64,000 nt of DNA from assembly GCA_017613275.1 (NCBI GenBank), contig JAGAED010000005.1, positions 1-64,000 of the forward strand, written 5' to 3'. Source of the DNA: Clostridia bacterium (lineage in GTDB: Bacteria > Bacillota > Clostridia > TANB77 > CAG-508). A program made the translations under genes and the position numbers. Below, one piece after another: positions 46,801-55,493 of the stretch (positions within the stretch are counted from its first letter, which is position 1; every line of letters starts with the position of its first letter). The notes under the pieces were generated by a model that made no database searches, was not told the origin of the DNA, and was given only the letters and a program-made list of their open reading frames with translations.

Positions 46801-48702
46801 TGTTACCTCTGTAACCCTCTGAGGTATATGTTTTTCTGGATTTACAAAACAGCTAAATTCATCTATTACTTCTCCGTTTTGCACTTTCATAATTCCAACT
46901 TCTGTTATTTTTTCAGTTTTAGCCGAAAATCCTGTTGTTTCTAGGTCTAATACGCAATAAGTTGTATTAAGCATTTGTCCTTTTGAATTGTATACATTTT
47001 GAGTATTGTCTGGTGCTAAATATGCTTCAACACCATATATTACCTTCATATCTGGATTATCTACACCAAGTAATTTATGTGCCTCCGGAAAACTTTGCAC
47101 TACTCCGTGGTCTGTTATTGCAATTGACTTCATTCCCCATTTCATAGCTCTTTTAATTAAATCTTGAGCTGATGTCATTGCATCCATTTGGCTCATCTTA
47201 GTATGCATGTGTAACTCAACCCTTTTTACAGGAGCGTTATCCATTCTTATTTCTTTTTTCAAGCCTTCAGTTTCTATTATTGTATTTGCCATTACAGAAA
47301 GTTCGCCAGAAAAGTTATCCATTCCTGCATTTCCTTCTATTTTTATTCCTTTAGCTTTTTTCAATCTTTTTGGAACCTTTTTAGCTTGGTCTTTTGTTAA
47401 AAATGCTTTACATGTCAATGTACTTGTTCCATCATATAAATCAAAGCTTAACAATGTTTTACCTGACTTCAACTCTCTTGGTTCCATATTTAGCACTTCT
47501 CCTTGAAGAACTACTTTTCCATCTTCTGGTCCTAAATCTGTAATTTTTGTAATCTTTTCCCCAACATTTTGGTTAAATCCTAAAATTAAAGGTGTTTCCT
47601 CTTCTTCAACTTCTTCTTTTTTAGGAATCGAATCATTATTTGTTTCATAAATTGTGTTTGCTATTACTGTAACATCTCCCGCATAAGCGTCTAAATTTGC
47701 TTTTCCAATTAGTTTTACAGTATTTGCTCCTTCTAATTTTGCGATTATGTTTTCAGCATCATCTGGAACTGTAAAAGATTTACATGTGATTGTTCCTGAA
47801 CCATCAAAAAGTTCAAATATTAATAAAACTTTTTCTGATTTGGTTAATCTTTTTTCTACATTGCTTACTCTTCCCTCAAGCGTAATTCTTGCATCACTTG
47901 GAGTTATTTCTTTTATTTTTACTCTATTTTCTTTTACCTTTGTTGCTTTTCCTAGAATCAAAACTTGTTCTGGCTCATATTCTGGTAGTTCTTGTGGAAT
48001 GTAATCCTCTGGCATTCCTTCTCCTTCCATATATGGCATATCACTATCTGATGGAGGCATATAATTTGGATCTATTCCATTGGCTGCCATATTTTCAAAA
48101 GCCATTTCTTTACTAGCTTCTTGTTCTCTTTTAGCATTTTCCAAGCTTTCCATAACCTTATTCACAACGCTACTTTGTGCTTTTTTTGTACTTTCTTCTA
48201 TCTTTTTCATTGCATCTTGATTTAATTCTTCTGTTATTTCTATTTTATATTCTTTTCCCATTATGTTTTTTATAAGCATTTCTAAGGTTTTATCTGACTT
48301 CTTTGATTTTAAGAATTCTGCACCTTTTATACGCATTTTAACATTTATCGTATTATCTATTACTTCAATTTCTGCATTCATAAGTAACATCGGTTTTGCT
48401 AATGGATATTTGTGTGCCATATAGCAAATAACATTTTTCCATTCATCTTGAATAGCTTTTATTTCAACATTATCGGTATATTTTATTTTAGTATCTATAT
48501 TTCCAAAGCTGAATCGCTCCATTAAGAATTTTTCAAGAAACCATATTTCTTTTACCTCTATGTATTCATCTATTCCAAGTGTGATTCCTAATGTATTTGT
48601 TTTTTTGTTGACCTGTAACCCTTGAACATAGGCATATTTTATATTACTATTTGTCTTATAATCCGAAAATACTTCTCCTACTTTTTTGTTTTTTTCTGAC
48701 AA
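43876..48702 (-). CDS. polC: DNA polymerase III PolC, enlarged by a second OB domain
   Basis: Gram-positive replicative polymerase. 1608 aa against about 1440 in Bacillus. Start is TTG at 48702 behind AAAAAGGAG. N-terminal domain 1-165, a linker, then two similar OB-fold domains at about 245-354 and 372-478. The two share blocks such as GSGTITCKSF versus GTSTLTCKAF and VTVIANTIYE versus LSVMANTIIE. PHP domain from about 495 (VELHMHTKMSQMDAM), 3'-5' exonuclease inserted from about 582 (CVLDLETTGFSA), zinc-finger CKKC...CPNC, and palm motifs KEPDIDLNFSGEYQ. The extra OB copy accounts for the length. Confidence 0.96.
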   Translation of the reverse strand: MSEKNKKVGEVFSDYKTNSNIKYAYVQGLQVNKKTNTLGITLGIDEYIEVKEIWFLEKFLMERFSFGNIDTKIKYTDNVEIKAIQDEWKNVICYMAHKYPLAKPMLLMNAEIEVIDNTINVKMRIKGAEFLKSKKSDKTLEMLIKNIMGKEYKIEITEELNQDAMKKIEESTKKAQSSVVNKVMESLENAKREQEASKEMAFENMAANGIDPNYMPPSDSDMPYMEGEGMPEDYIPQELPEYEPEQVLILGKATKVKENRVKIKEITPSDARITLEGRVSNVEKRLTKSEKVLLIFELFDGSGTITCKSFTVPDDAENIIAKLEGANTVKLIGKANLDAYAGDVTVIANTIYETNNDSIPKKEEVEEEETPLILGFNQNVGEKITKITDLGPEDGKVVLQGEVLNMEPRELKSGKTLLSFDLYDGTSTLTCKAFLTKDQAKKVPKRLKKAKGIKIEGNAGMDNFSGELSVMANTIIETEGLKKEIRMDNAPVKRVELHMHTKMSQMDAMTSAQDLIKRAMKWGMKSIAITDHGVVQSFPEAHKLLGVDNPDMKVIYGVEAYLAPDNTQNVYNSKGQMLNTTYCVLDLETTGFSAKTEKITEVGIMKVQNGEVIDEFSCFVNPEKHIPQRVTEVTHITDEMVKDAETIDKVFPKILEFLGDTKETVLVAHNANFDVGFLRQNAINLGLDFDYTYLDTLSLAKDLFPDYKTYKLGKIAERLGIKVEVAHRALDDVDTTVKVFNVMIDMLKEKGVETIDDIDIKAADEETKKEEYKKLKTYHAIILAKNYVGLRNLYRLVSLSHLHYFYRKPRILKSLYKKYSEGLILGSACEAGELYQAIELGKTDDEIEEIANDYDYLEIQPIGNNDFLIRNGTVADQEALRDINRKIVELGDKLGKPVCATCDVHFMDPQDEIYRRILEAGQKYDDADNQAPLYLRTTEEMLEEFKYLGEEKAYEVVVTNTNKIADMIEQISPISPEKCPPHIPGCEEDIKNIAYKKAYELYGNPLPEIVETRLAKELDSIISNGYSVMYIIAQKLVWKSNDDGYIVGSRGSVGSSLAAFMTGITEVNSLQPHYRCKKCKYSDFTDYGYQNGFDLPDKQCPNCGEMLVKDGMDIPFETFLGFNGDKEPDIDLNFSGEYQAKAHKYTEVIFGKGTTFKAGTVGTVAEKTAFGYVKNYFEERGIPINKAEIARLSQGCTGIKRTTGQHPGGIIVVPKGREIYEFTSVQHPADDPNSDIITTHFDYHSIDANLLKLDILGHDDPTVIRMLQDLTGIAPTEIPLDDKETMSIFNSTEALGVTPEQIHSEVGTYGIPEYGTKFARGMLLDTKPTTFDELIRLSGLSHGTDVWLGNAQTLIEQGVVTLQEAICCRDDIMIYLIKKGVPPDKAFKIMETVRKGKALKDPEKWAGFKEIMKEHDVPDWYVKSCEKIKYMFPKAHAAAYVTNAFRIAWFKVHIPLAYYAAYYSIRAKAFDAEYMIFGKEKVKNKMKEIEIKNQKKEATNAELDMYDDLEIVLEMYERGFEFLPVDIYESDATKFKIQDNKLRPPLNSIPGFGTVAAQGIVNARKDGNFMSIDELKIRAKIGDSGANLLKAFGCLEGMSQSNQMSLFD

Positions 48703-48767
48703 TTTTACCGCTCCTTTTTACATAGTCGAATTCTATCATATTTTGTTTTATAATTAAAGCGAACAAA

Positions 48768-48800
48768 TGAAAAAATTGCATTTTTCAATGCAATTTTTAT
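48768..48800 (-). terminator. terminator of secF
   Basis: AAAATTGCA/TGCAATTTT stem with T runs on the minus strand, between secF and polC. Confidence 0.75.
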
Positions 48801-49450
48801 TATTTTTTCTTTTTATTATCTTCTTCTGCTTTTAACTCTTTTGCTTTGTTTTCAAACATTGTTGTAATACCTATCATAGCTATTCCATAAGTTATATATA
48901 TAATTGAAACTATATTTTGTCCAACTGGAATTCTAAATAATGCTATGAAGCTTGATACTAGTAATTCTAAAAGTCCTAAACCAATTACAGCTGTTGCTAA
49001 AACCTTTATTATTCCTTGTTTTTTATATCTTATTGCAAAATAAACAAATATTACTAATGTTGCAATTATGAAACTTGATATTTGAGGAAGAAACATTTCT
49101 GATATTTTTGTTGCTGGAACATCTTTTATTGTTATGCTATCAGCTGATATTTCTTTTCCATATTTTTCATTTAGTTTATTTGCTATTTCTGTAACTTGTT
49201 CTCTTGTAATTTCATTAGCTGAAATAACTGCTTGATCTTCGAAATCTCCTGTTTTTTGAACTTCTACATCTGTTCCAATTGCTTCTTTTGCTATTTGTTT
49301 TATGTCATTATTTTTATATTCTTCACCAATGTTAACTGTTATTTCTTGGTGTGCTTTTGTTGTTACTTTTAAATTAAATCCTACTGTGAAGATTACTATT
49401 ATACCAGCAATAATTGATACAATTAGTATTAAGATTAGTGATTTTTTCAT
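48800..49450 (-). CDS. secF: divergent, short SecF-like protein
   Basis: 216 aa against about 300 for normal SecF. Residues 5-27 are transmembrane. A P1-like periplasmic domain (about 28-118) follows, then only three further helices. The usual SINDTVVVFDRIRE segment is replaced by a neutral ITYGIAMIGITTM, so the conserved transmembrane Asp is missing. A Lys-rich tail ends the protein. It follows the SecD-like gene by 12 bases, which supports the assignment. The role in protein export may be reduced or altered. Confidence 0.72.
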   Translation of the reverse strand: MKKSLILILIVSIIAGIIVIFTVGFNLKVTTKAHQEITVNIGEEYKNNDIKQIAKEAIGTDVEVQKTGDFEDQAVISANEITREQVTEIANKLNEKYGKEISADSITIKDVPATKISEMFLPQISSFIIATLVIFVYFAIRYKKQGIIKVLATAVIGLGLLELLVSSFIALFRIPVGQNIVSIIYITYGIAMIGITTMFENKAKELKAEEDNKKKK

Positions 49451-49462
49451 CTCATTCCACCT

Positions 49463-50779
49463 CTATTTTAATATATTTTTTGTTATGAATAAATTATATA
49501 ATTCAATTAAAGATAATCCCCAGAACATTACCATTCCAAAGCTGCTAGCTGCCTCCCAAGTTCCAAATGCAAATACTACAGCAAATATGAATAATGGAAT
49601 AACTTTTAAAGTAAAGTCTTTTATTGCCATATTTATTACATGTTTTGTTTCTTCCTTTTTATTGTCTTTTTCTTTTCTTAAATCGTTTAGTATTTTATAA
49701 ACTAAGATGAAGTTTAAAACTAAAACTGCAAAAATTGCAACAATTCCTTCTTTTGATAATGCAACATTCCAATATCTTACTGTTAATAGTAATAATGCTG
49801 CTAAGCCTGCAAAGCATATTCCAGAAAATAATCCTTGTTTTTTAAATTTAACCAATAATACTACAATAGCTATTGCTACAATTATTGCAACACCAATTAG
49901 CATTGTATTTGTAATATTTTCATTTAATGCCCCTTGTACGAATGTACTACTATTGTTTTCATATGTTAATGGCAATGGTTTTGTAGATAATAATGTTGCC
50001 ATTCTTTGAGCTTGTGTATAATTGCTTTTTACATCATCTGTTGTTGTTGCAGCTTGTCCAACTGTTAAATACATTTTTCCAGTTGTTACAGGCTCTTCAA
50101 AATTTGTTGACATTAATTCTGTATCATCTAATTTTAAAGAAACTTTTTTCTCTTTATTTTCTTCAGTAGAAGTTTCCTCACTATTTTCAACCTCTTCTGT
50201 TTCTGTAACTTCTTCTGTATTTTCCTCAGTTGTTTCTTCTTTAGCTGGCACATAAGTTTTGCTTATTTCTTCTAATTTTTTTGCACCATCAGAAGTAAAC
50301 TCTATTGAAAATGACATTTCTGTTCCATAAGAAGTTGTATTTCTATATATATTGCTTTCACTAATATCATTATTATTTAATAAAACTTCATTTGTTTCTG
50401 CATCAACTATTTCAAATTTTCCAACTGTAGAAATAACATTTAAAATGTTATCAGTATTATCATCTTCTGGAAGTTCTATAATTATTTTTCCTGTTTCTTC
50501 ATCTAGTCTTAAAACATAGTTTGTAACTCCCATTTTTTCTAATCTAGCCTTTATAATTTGTCTAGTTAATTCATAATTTTCATGAGTGGCAGCATCTGTT
50601 GCTGAACTAAGTTCAAGATTTGCAACTCTAGCTCCTTTTATATTTGTTGTATATTCATAATCTTTTACGCCGTTTTTCATACTGCCTTTTTCATTAGAAT
50701 ACACGCCAAAAAACCCTACCATTATTATCAATATTACCAATAAAATTAGTGAAATTAGTTTTAATTTATCTTTCTTCAT
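49463..50779 (-). CDS. secD: divergent SecD-like protein
   Basis: 438 aa from ATG 50779, spaced correctly from GAGAGG. One N-terminal helix. The P1 domain has ELTRQIIKARLEKMGVTNYV and KIIIELPEDDNTDNI, both SecD-like, and includes an acidic Glu/Thr insertion near 185-225. Five or six C-terminal helices follow. The DANVLIFERIREE motif in TM4 is replaced by LVLNFILVYKILNDLRKE, without the membrane Asp. Partner of the next gene, SecF-like. Confidence 0.78.
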   Translation of the reverse strand: MKKDKLKLISLILLVILIIMVGFFGVYSNEKGSMKNGVKDYEYTTNIKGARVANLELSSATDAATHENYELTRQIIKARLEKMGVTNYVLRLDEETGKIIIELPEDDNTDNILNVISTVGKFEIVDAETNEVLLNNNDISESNIYRNTTSYGTEMSFSIEFTSDGAKKLEEISKTYVPAKEETTEENTEEVTETEEVENSEETSTEENKEKKVSLKLDDTELMSTNFEEPVTTGKMYLTVGQAATTTDDVKSNYTQAQRMATLLSTKPLPLTYENNSSTFVQGALNENITNTMLIGVAIIVAIAIVVLLVKFKKQGLFSGICFAGLAALLLLTVRYWNVALSKEGIVAIFAVLVLNFILVYKILNDLRKEKDNKKEETKHVINMAIKDFTLKVIPLFIFAVVFAFGTWEAASSFGMVMFWGLSLIELYNLFITKNILK

Positions 50780-50865
50780 CTTTTTCATCCTCTCATTTAT
50801 AAATTTTGTCCTTTTTGATTTTATATTAAATGCAAAAAAATATCAACCATTTTTCAAAAAAATAT

Positions 50866-51231
50866 TTACTTTTTATTTGCTCCTATTATACCTCCTACAA
50901 TTCCAAATAAAACTCCTGAAATCACAAATATTAGATGATAAAGGTTAAATCCAAAATCATTATTTAATATGCTTGATATCAAATAAATAATTATCATATA
51001 TGCTAATCCTATAACTCCACCATTTATTAATCCCTTTCTAGTATTCCCTATTGAACTTCCAATCAAAATACTAATAGCCATAATTACTATTATTACTGGA
51101 TTTATTGCTTGTTCAGAAGTATTTGTATATGTTAGAATTGCAGAAAATATTAATATTAGAAAAATTGATGCAAGTACCGATATTCCGACGCCTTTTATAA
51201 TATCGTTAACTGAATGTTTTTTTGTTTCCAT
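50866..51231 (-). CDS. TIGR04086 family membrane protein
   Basis: 121 aa, four helices, unknown function. Ends FGFNLYHLIFVISGVLFGIV and GGIIGANKK; the glycine spacing matches this Clostridia family, which is often found close to secDF. ATG 51231 follows AGGGGGC. No SCIFF peptide gene, a frequent companion, is visible nearby. Confidence 0.78.
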   Translation of the reverse strand: METKKHSVNDIIKGVGISVLASIFLILIFSAILTYTNTSEQAINPVIIVIMAISILIGSSIGNTRKGLINGGVIGLAYMIIIYLISSILNNDFGFNLYHLIFVISGVLFGIVGGIIGANKK

Positions 51232-51292
51232 TATATTTTTGCCCCCTAATATAAATTTATGTATTTTACTATTCAATTTATATTTAGGAACA

Positions 51293-51325
51293 TAAAAAAT
51301 AGAACATTTAAGTTCTATTTTTTAT
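51293..51325 (-). terminator. terminator of the cyclophilin gene
   Basis: AAAAATAGAAC/GTTCTATTTTT stem, ATTTAA loop. Confidence 0.75.
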
Positions 51326-51342
51326 ATATTAAGTTATTTCTA

Positions 51343-52101
51343 TTATTCCGTTAATATTGTACTTGGATCTATTCCCATTTGCTCATATAATGAAGAATAA
51401 TCATAAACTGGTTGTGGAGCTATTGTGTTTGGCATTCCATAATCTACACCATTTGTTTCAACTCTTATTGAATTGATTTTTACTGTATTTACAGGTGTAC
51501 TTACTTCTGTAGCCCCTTCTTTTGCCTTAACTTCTACTTCTTCTATTTTATGAACTATATCCATTCCTTCAATAACTTTTCCAAATCCAGCATAAGATCC
51601 ATCTAAAGATGATGTATCTTTTGTTACAATAAAGAATTGTGATGATGCAGAATCATAAGAACTTGATCTTGCCATTGCAAGAACTCCTTCTTTCATTTTT
51701 AATTTATTATCGAATTTGTTTAGTATGAATTCACCTTTTATAGTGTAGTCTTCATCTTCTTCGCCTTCTTTTAAATCTCTTAAATTACTTAATTTTGCAG
51801 AACCTGTTCCATCTCCTGCTTGGTCTCCACCTTGAATCATAAAGTCTTTTACTATTCTGTGGAATGTTAATCCATCATAAAATCCTCTATTTGCAAGTGT
51901 TATAAAGTTTGCAACTGTTTCTGGCGCTACATCTGGATATAATTCCATTTTGATCGTTCCAAAATTTTCTACTTCCATTGTTGCAATTGGCTTTTGATCC
52001 TTTGCTGTTAATTTTTGCAAATAGCCAAATGCTACTATTCCTATTAAAACTACTAATACTACTAACGCAATTGTCCATATTATTTTACTTGATTTTTTCA
52101 T
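51343..52101 (-). CDS. peptidyl-prolyl cis-trans isomerase (cyclophilin), membrane-anchored
   Basis: 252 aa. Residues 8-28 form an N-terminal helix without a lipobox cysteine, so the enzyme is anchored outside the membrane. Cyclophilin core: FITLANRGFYDGLTFHRIVK, DFMIQGGDQAGDGTGS, MARSSSYDSASSQFFIV and GFGKVIEGMDIVHKIE. The C-terminal extension of about 40 residues is unrelated to the domain. Probably helps fold exported proteins, consistent with nearby secD and secF. Confidence 0.92.
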   Translation of the reverse strand: MKKSSKIIWTIALVVLVVLIGIVAFGYLQKLTAKDQKPIATMEVENFGTIKMELYPDVAPETVANFITLANRGFYDGLTFHRIVKDFMIQGGDQAGDGTGSAKLSNLRDLKEGEEDEDYTIKGEFILNKFDNKLKMKEGVLAMARSSSYDSASSQFFIVTKDTSSLDGSYAGFGKVIEGMDIVHKIEEVEVKAKEGATEVSTPVNTVKINSIRVETNGVDYGMPNTIAPQPVYDYSSLYEQMGIDPSTILTE

Positions 52102-52176
52102 TCTTAACTCTCCTTCTCAATTTGTATAAATGAATTCTATCTCTAATTTTATAAATTGTCAAATATATTTTTAAAA

Positions 52177-53539
52177 TTATTTTAAGCCAGCTTTTCTCAT
52201 TGCTTCATTAACGTCTTTAACACCAATTACATCTAATTTAAATTTTTCTTTTAAAGCTTTTTTATTACTTTCTGGAATTATACAAGTTTTAAATCCTAAT
52301 TTTTCAGCCTCTCTAAGACGTTTTTCAATATAGTTTATTCTTCTGACTTCGCCTGTTAAGCCAACTTCTCCCATCACAACCATATCTTTTGGGATTGGTG
52401 TGTTTTTAAAAGATGATGTTGCACTTAAAATAATTCCTAAATCAATTGAAGGTTCACTTATTTTTAATCCACCAACAATATTCAAATAAACATCTTGACT
52501 CCCTAAATTTAACCCTGCTTTTTTCTCTAAAACTGCAATCAAAAGAGCCAATCTATTATAATCTACACCATTTGCAGTTCTTTTTGGAAATCCAAATACG
52601 CTTCCGTGTTGTTAAACTTTGAATTTCTATTAGCATTGGTCGAGTTCCTTCCATGCAACATACAATACATGAACCAGAAGGATTTTCGTCGTTTTCAGAA
52701 ATTAGAATTTCTGATGGATTTAAAATTTCGCACATTCCTTCTTCCTTCATCTCAAACATTCCAATTTCATTTGTAGAACCGAATCTATTTTTAACACCAC
52801 GCAAAATTCTATATGAAAAATATCTTTCTCCTTCAATGTATAAAACAGTATCTACCATATGTTCTAAAACTCTTGGGCCTGCAATATTTCCATCTTTTGT
52901 AACATGTCCAATTATAATTGTTGTAATTGCATTTTGTTTACAAATTCTCATAACCTGTGCTGTAATTTCTCTAACTTGACTTACACTACCTGGAGCTGCT
53001 GTTATCTCTTCTGAATACATTGTTTGAATTGAATCGATAATTACAAGTTTGGGGTTTAAATCAATTATTGCCTGATTTACTATATCTATATCTGTTTCTC
53101 CTAAAAACATGATATCTTCATTGTTTATTCCAAGTCTATCTGCTCTCAGCTTTATCTGTTCTGCGGACTCTTCGCCAGATACATATAAAACTTTTCCTTC
53201 TCCTTTAACCTTATCACAAAGTTGTAAAATTAAAGTAGACTTTCCAATACCTGGTTCTCCACCAAGTAATGTTAAAGAGCCTTTAACTAAGCCTCCGCCA
53301 AGCACTCTATCCAACTCGCCAAAACCCGTTGGAATTCTTATTGTATCTTTTGCTGTATAATCATTTAATTTTTGAGGCATATTACTTGTCTTATCTTTTT
53401 TCACACTACTATTTTTAGTTTCTACTACCTTTTGCTCAAAAAAAGAATTCCAACTCCCGCAAGCTGGACACTTTCCAAGCCATTTGGAAGACTCGTTTCC
53501 ACACTCATTGCATACAAAAACTGTTTTAGATTTTGCCAT
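52177..53539 (-). CDS. radA: DNA repair protein RadA/Sms, apparent +1 shift at CGG
   Basis: Branch-migration helicase of recombinational repair. Zero frame: ATG 53539 to a stop at 52556, with CGG at 52606-52604 as codon 312. Reading CGGA as one codon continues into the frame ending at 52177 and gives 453 aa, the normal RadA length. N-terminal zinc finger CNEC...CPAC; Walker A GGEPGIGKST near 90-100; KNRFG motif (GVKNRFGSTNEIG); C-terminal Lon-like domain LLIAVLEKKAGLNLGSQDVY with GEVGLTGEVRR. The join SLTT-x-SVFGFPKRTANGV aligns with no gap. Either recoded or a single-base insertion. Confidence 0.85.
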
Positions 53540-53579
53540 TTTTTCTCACTTCCCTAGTTTGCTTTTTTAAGAATCAAAA

Positions 53580-53622
53580 AAATTATAGCATAACAAAATT
53601 AATTATGCTATAATTTTTTTAA
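53580..53622 (-). terminator. terminator downstream of the 53626 gene
   Basis: AAATTATAGCATA/TATGCTATAATTT with A/T runs at both sides, loop about 11 bases. Confidence 0.8.
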
Positions 53623-53625
53623 TTT

Positions 53626-53976
53626 TTACGCTCTTTTTTTCTTACCAAATGAAATTTCTTGGAATAAGAAGTCGTGTACTTTTTCCCAAGTTATTTCTTG
53701 ATGTAAGAATTCATTGATTTCGTCTTCAACTTTTTGTTGATATGGAGTTAGAACAACTTTTATTTCATGATTCCAAGGAATGTCTTGGAACATAACAGCT
53801 TTGAATTTTGACCAGAAACCTGTTTTTGTTGGTAAATTTGATTTTTGGCTTACTACATCAATGTTTCCACCAAAATTTACTCCATTTACAACACCTTCAG
53901 CTCCGTTATTTTCTCCTCCGATTGTTCCTAATTCAACTCCACCAAATACTCCATTTACTTCGCTTATATCTGCCAT
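53626..53976 (-). CDS. small protein with repeated Q(D/E)I motifs, unknown function
   Basis: 116 aa from ATG 53976 behind AAAGGAGG. The N-terminal half is Gly/Asn-rich (VNGVFGGVELGTIGGENNGA). The C-terminal half carries a threefold motif: FQDIPW, HQEITW and FQEISF, spaced about 35 and 15 residues apart, and ends KKKRA. No signal peptide. Its single-gene transcription unit and strong ribosome site suggest high expression. Not recognised. Confidence 0.7.
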   Translation of the reverse strand: MADISEVNGVFGGVELGTIGGENNGAEGVVNGVNFGGNIDVVSQKSNLPTKTGFWSKFKAVMFQDIPWNHEIKVVLTPYQQKVEDEINEFLHQEITWEKVHDFLFQEISFGKKKRA

Positions 53977-54124
53977 GGCTATTTCCTCCTTTGTGACTAT
54001 TGAATTCATATTATTTATACTATAATTGGAAAATAAATACAAGCACATTTGTATTAAAAATTCTTTACATTTTCATTACTAAAATATTACTATTTTGTTA
54101 CAAAAGCAAAATATATTTATTTTG

Positions 54125-55417
54125 CTATATAGTTGCAATCAAATAATTATTTTTAATACAAATGATATTGACATCTGCAATGGTGTTTGACAAATCTTGA
54201 TCAGATTCGCAATATACTAATATATAATTTTGTGTATGCCCTTTGTATAGGCCTTTTTTCTCTTCTTCAAATAGAACTTTTACGTTTTTTCCAATATAAG
54301 TTTGATTATATTCTAACTCATTTTTATCAGATAGTTCTATAAGTTTTTTGCTTCTTTGTTCTTTTATATTTCCGTCTACTTGTTTTGGCATTTTGGCTGC
54401 TGGTGTTCCTTTTCTTTGAGAATACTTGAACACATGCATTTTATAAAATTTTATTTTACTTAAGAATTCATAAGTTCTTTCAAATTCTTCGTCTGTTTCT
54501 CCTGGGAAACCAACTATTATGTCTGTTGTTAAAATAACATCATCATAAGTTTTTCTTAGTAAGTCTACAATTTTTTCAAACTGCTCTGTTGTATATTTTC
54601 TATTCATCCTTTTTAATGTTTCGTCACATCCACTTTGCAAAGATAAATGAAAATGATGGCATATTTTTTCTAGTTTTACAAGTCTTTCAAGGAATTCTTC
54701 TGTTATCAAAGTTGGCTCTAATGAACCTAATCTTATTCTTTCTATTCCCTCAACTTGATTGATTTTTTCTAACAAATCTATTAACCCAATATCTTCTTCT
54801 AAGTCTTTTCCATATGATGCAACATGAATTCCTGTTATTACAACTTCTTTTATTCCAGTTTTTGCAATTTTATCTATTTCAGAAATTACACTTTCTGGCT
54901 TTCTACTTCTTATTTTTCCTCTTGCATATGGAATAATGCAATATGTACAAAATCTATTACATCCATCTTGAACTTTGATTACAGCTCTTGTTTTTTCTGT
55001 GAATGTAACATCTCCAAAGTCAACAAATTCGTCAGTTTTCATTACATCTTCAAGCTCTTCAATTTTATTTTTTTCTTGGATATAGTTTTCTACATATTTT
55101 ACAATGTCCTTTTTTTCATTATTTCCAAGTACTATATCAATTTCTTCCATTTTTTCTAATTCATCTTTTGCAACCTGAGCATAACATCCGCAAGCAACTA
55201 CTATTGCATTTGGATTTATTTCCTTAACACGCCTTAACATTTGTCTAGATTTTCTATCTGACATATTTGTTACTGTACATGTATTTACCACACATATATC
55301 TGCAATTTCTTGCTTTTCAACAAGTTCATAGCCATGTTCTATAAATTGCTCAGCCATAGCATTTGATTCATATTGATTTACTTTACATCCTAATGTTATA
55401 AATGTAACCTTTTTCAT
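54125..55417 (-). CDS. mtaB: tRNA (N6-threonylcarbamoyladenosine(37)-C2)-methylthiotransferase MtaB
   Basis: Radical SAM enzyme that converts t6A37 to ms2t6A37, downstream of TsaB/D/E activity. 430 aa. UPF0004 domain with Cys ligands in TLGCKVNQYESNAMAEQF, VVNTCTVT and ACGCYAQ. Radical SAM CxxxCxxC: CNRFCTYCIIPYARGKIRSR. C-terminal TRAM-like domain from about 370 (IGKNVKVLFEEEKKGLYKGH). The VVNTCTVTNMSDRKSRQ form favours MtaB over MiaB. Confidence 0.93.
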   Translation of the reverse strand: MKKVTFITLGCKVNQYESNAMAEQFIEHGYELVEKQEIADICVVNTCTVTNMSDRKSRQMLRRVKEINPNAIVVACGCYAQVAKDELEKMEEIDIVLGNNEKKDIVKYVENYIQEKNKIEELEDVMKTDEFVDFGDVTFTEKTRAVIKVQDGCNRFCTYCIIPYARGKIRSRKPESVISEIDKIAKTGIKEVVITGIHVASYGKDLEEDIGLIDLLEKINQVEGIERIRLGSLEPTLITEEFLERLVKLEKICHHFHLSLQSGCDETLKRMNRKYTTEQFEKIVDLLRKTYDDVILTTDIIVGFPGETDEEFERTYEFLSKIKFYKMHVFKYSQRKGTPAAKMPKQVDGNIKEQRSKKLIELSDKNELEYNQTYIGKNVKVLFEEEKKGLYKGHTQNYILVYCESDQDLSNTIADVNIICIKNNYLIATI

Positions 55418-55438
55418 TATTTCCCCCTAAACTTTTTG

Positions 55439-55484
55439 AACCTGGTTTTTCGGGAGTGTCCCAAAAAACCAGGTCCCAAAAGTT
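55439..55484. repeat. 37-bp palindromic repeat, copy 5, with extended arms
   Basis: AACCTGG/CCAGGTC around CGGGAGTGTCCC. Extra pairing AACTTTTTG (55430-55438) with CAAAAGTT (55477-55484) extends the palindrome to about 55 bp. It lies between mreB (stop at 55494) and mtaB. Confidence 0.78.
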
Positions 55485-55493
55485 AATTAATTT

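Noticed and set aside
50866-55417. SCIFF peptide and its radical SAM maturase near the TIGR04086 gene
   Set aside because: No six-cysteine small ORF is visible, and the only radical SAM protein (54125-55417) has MtaB motifs.
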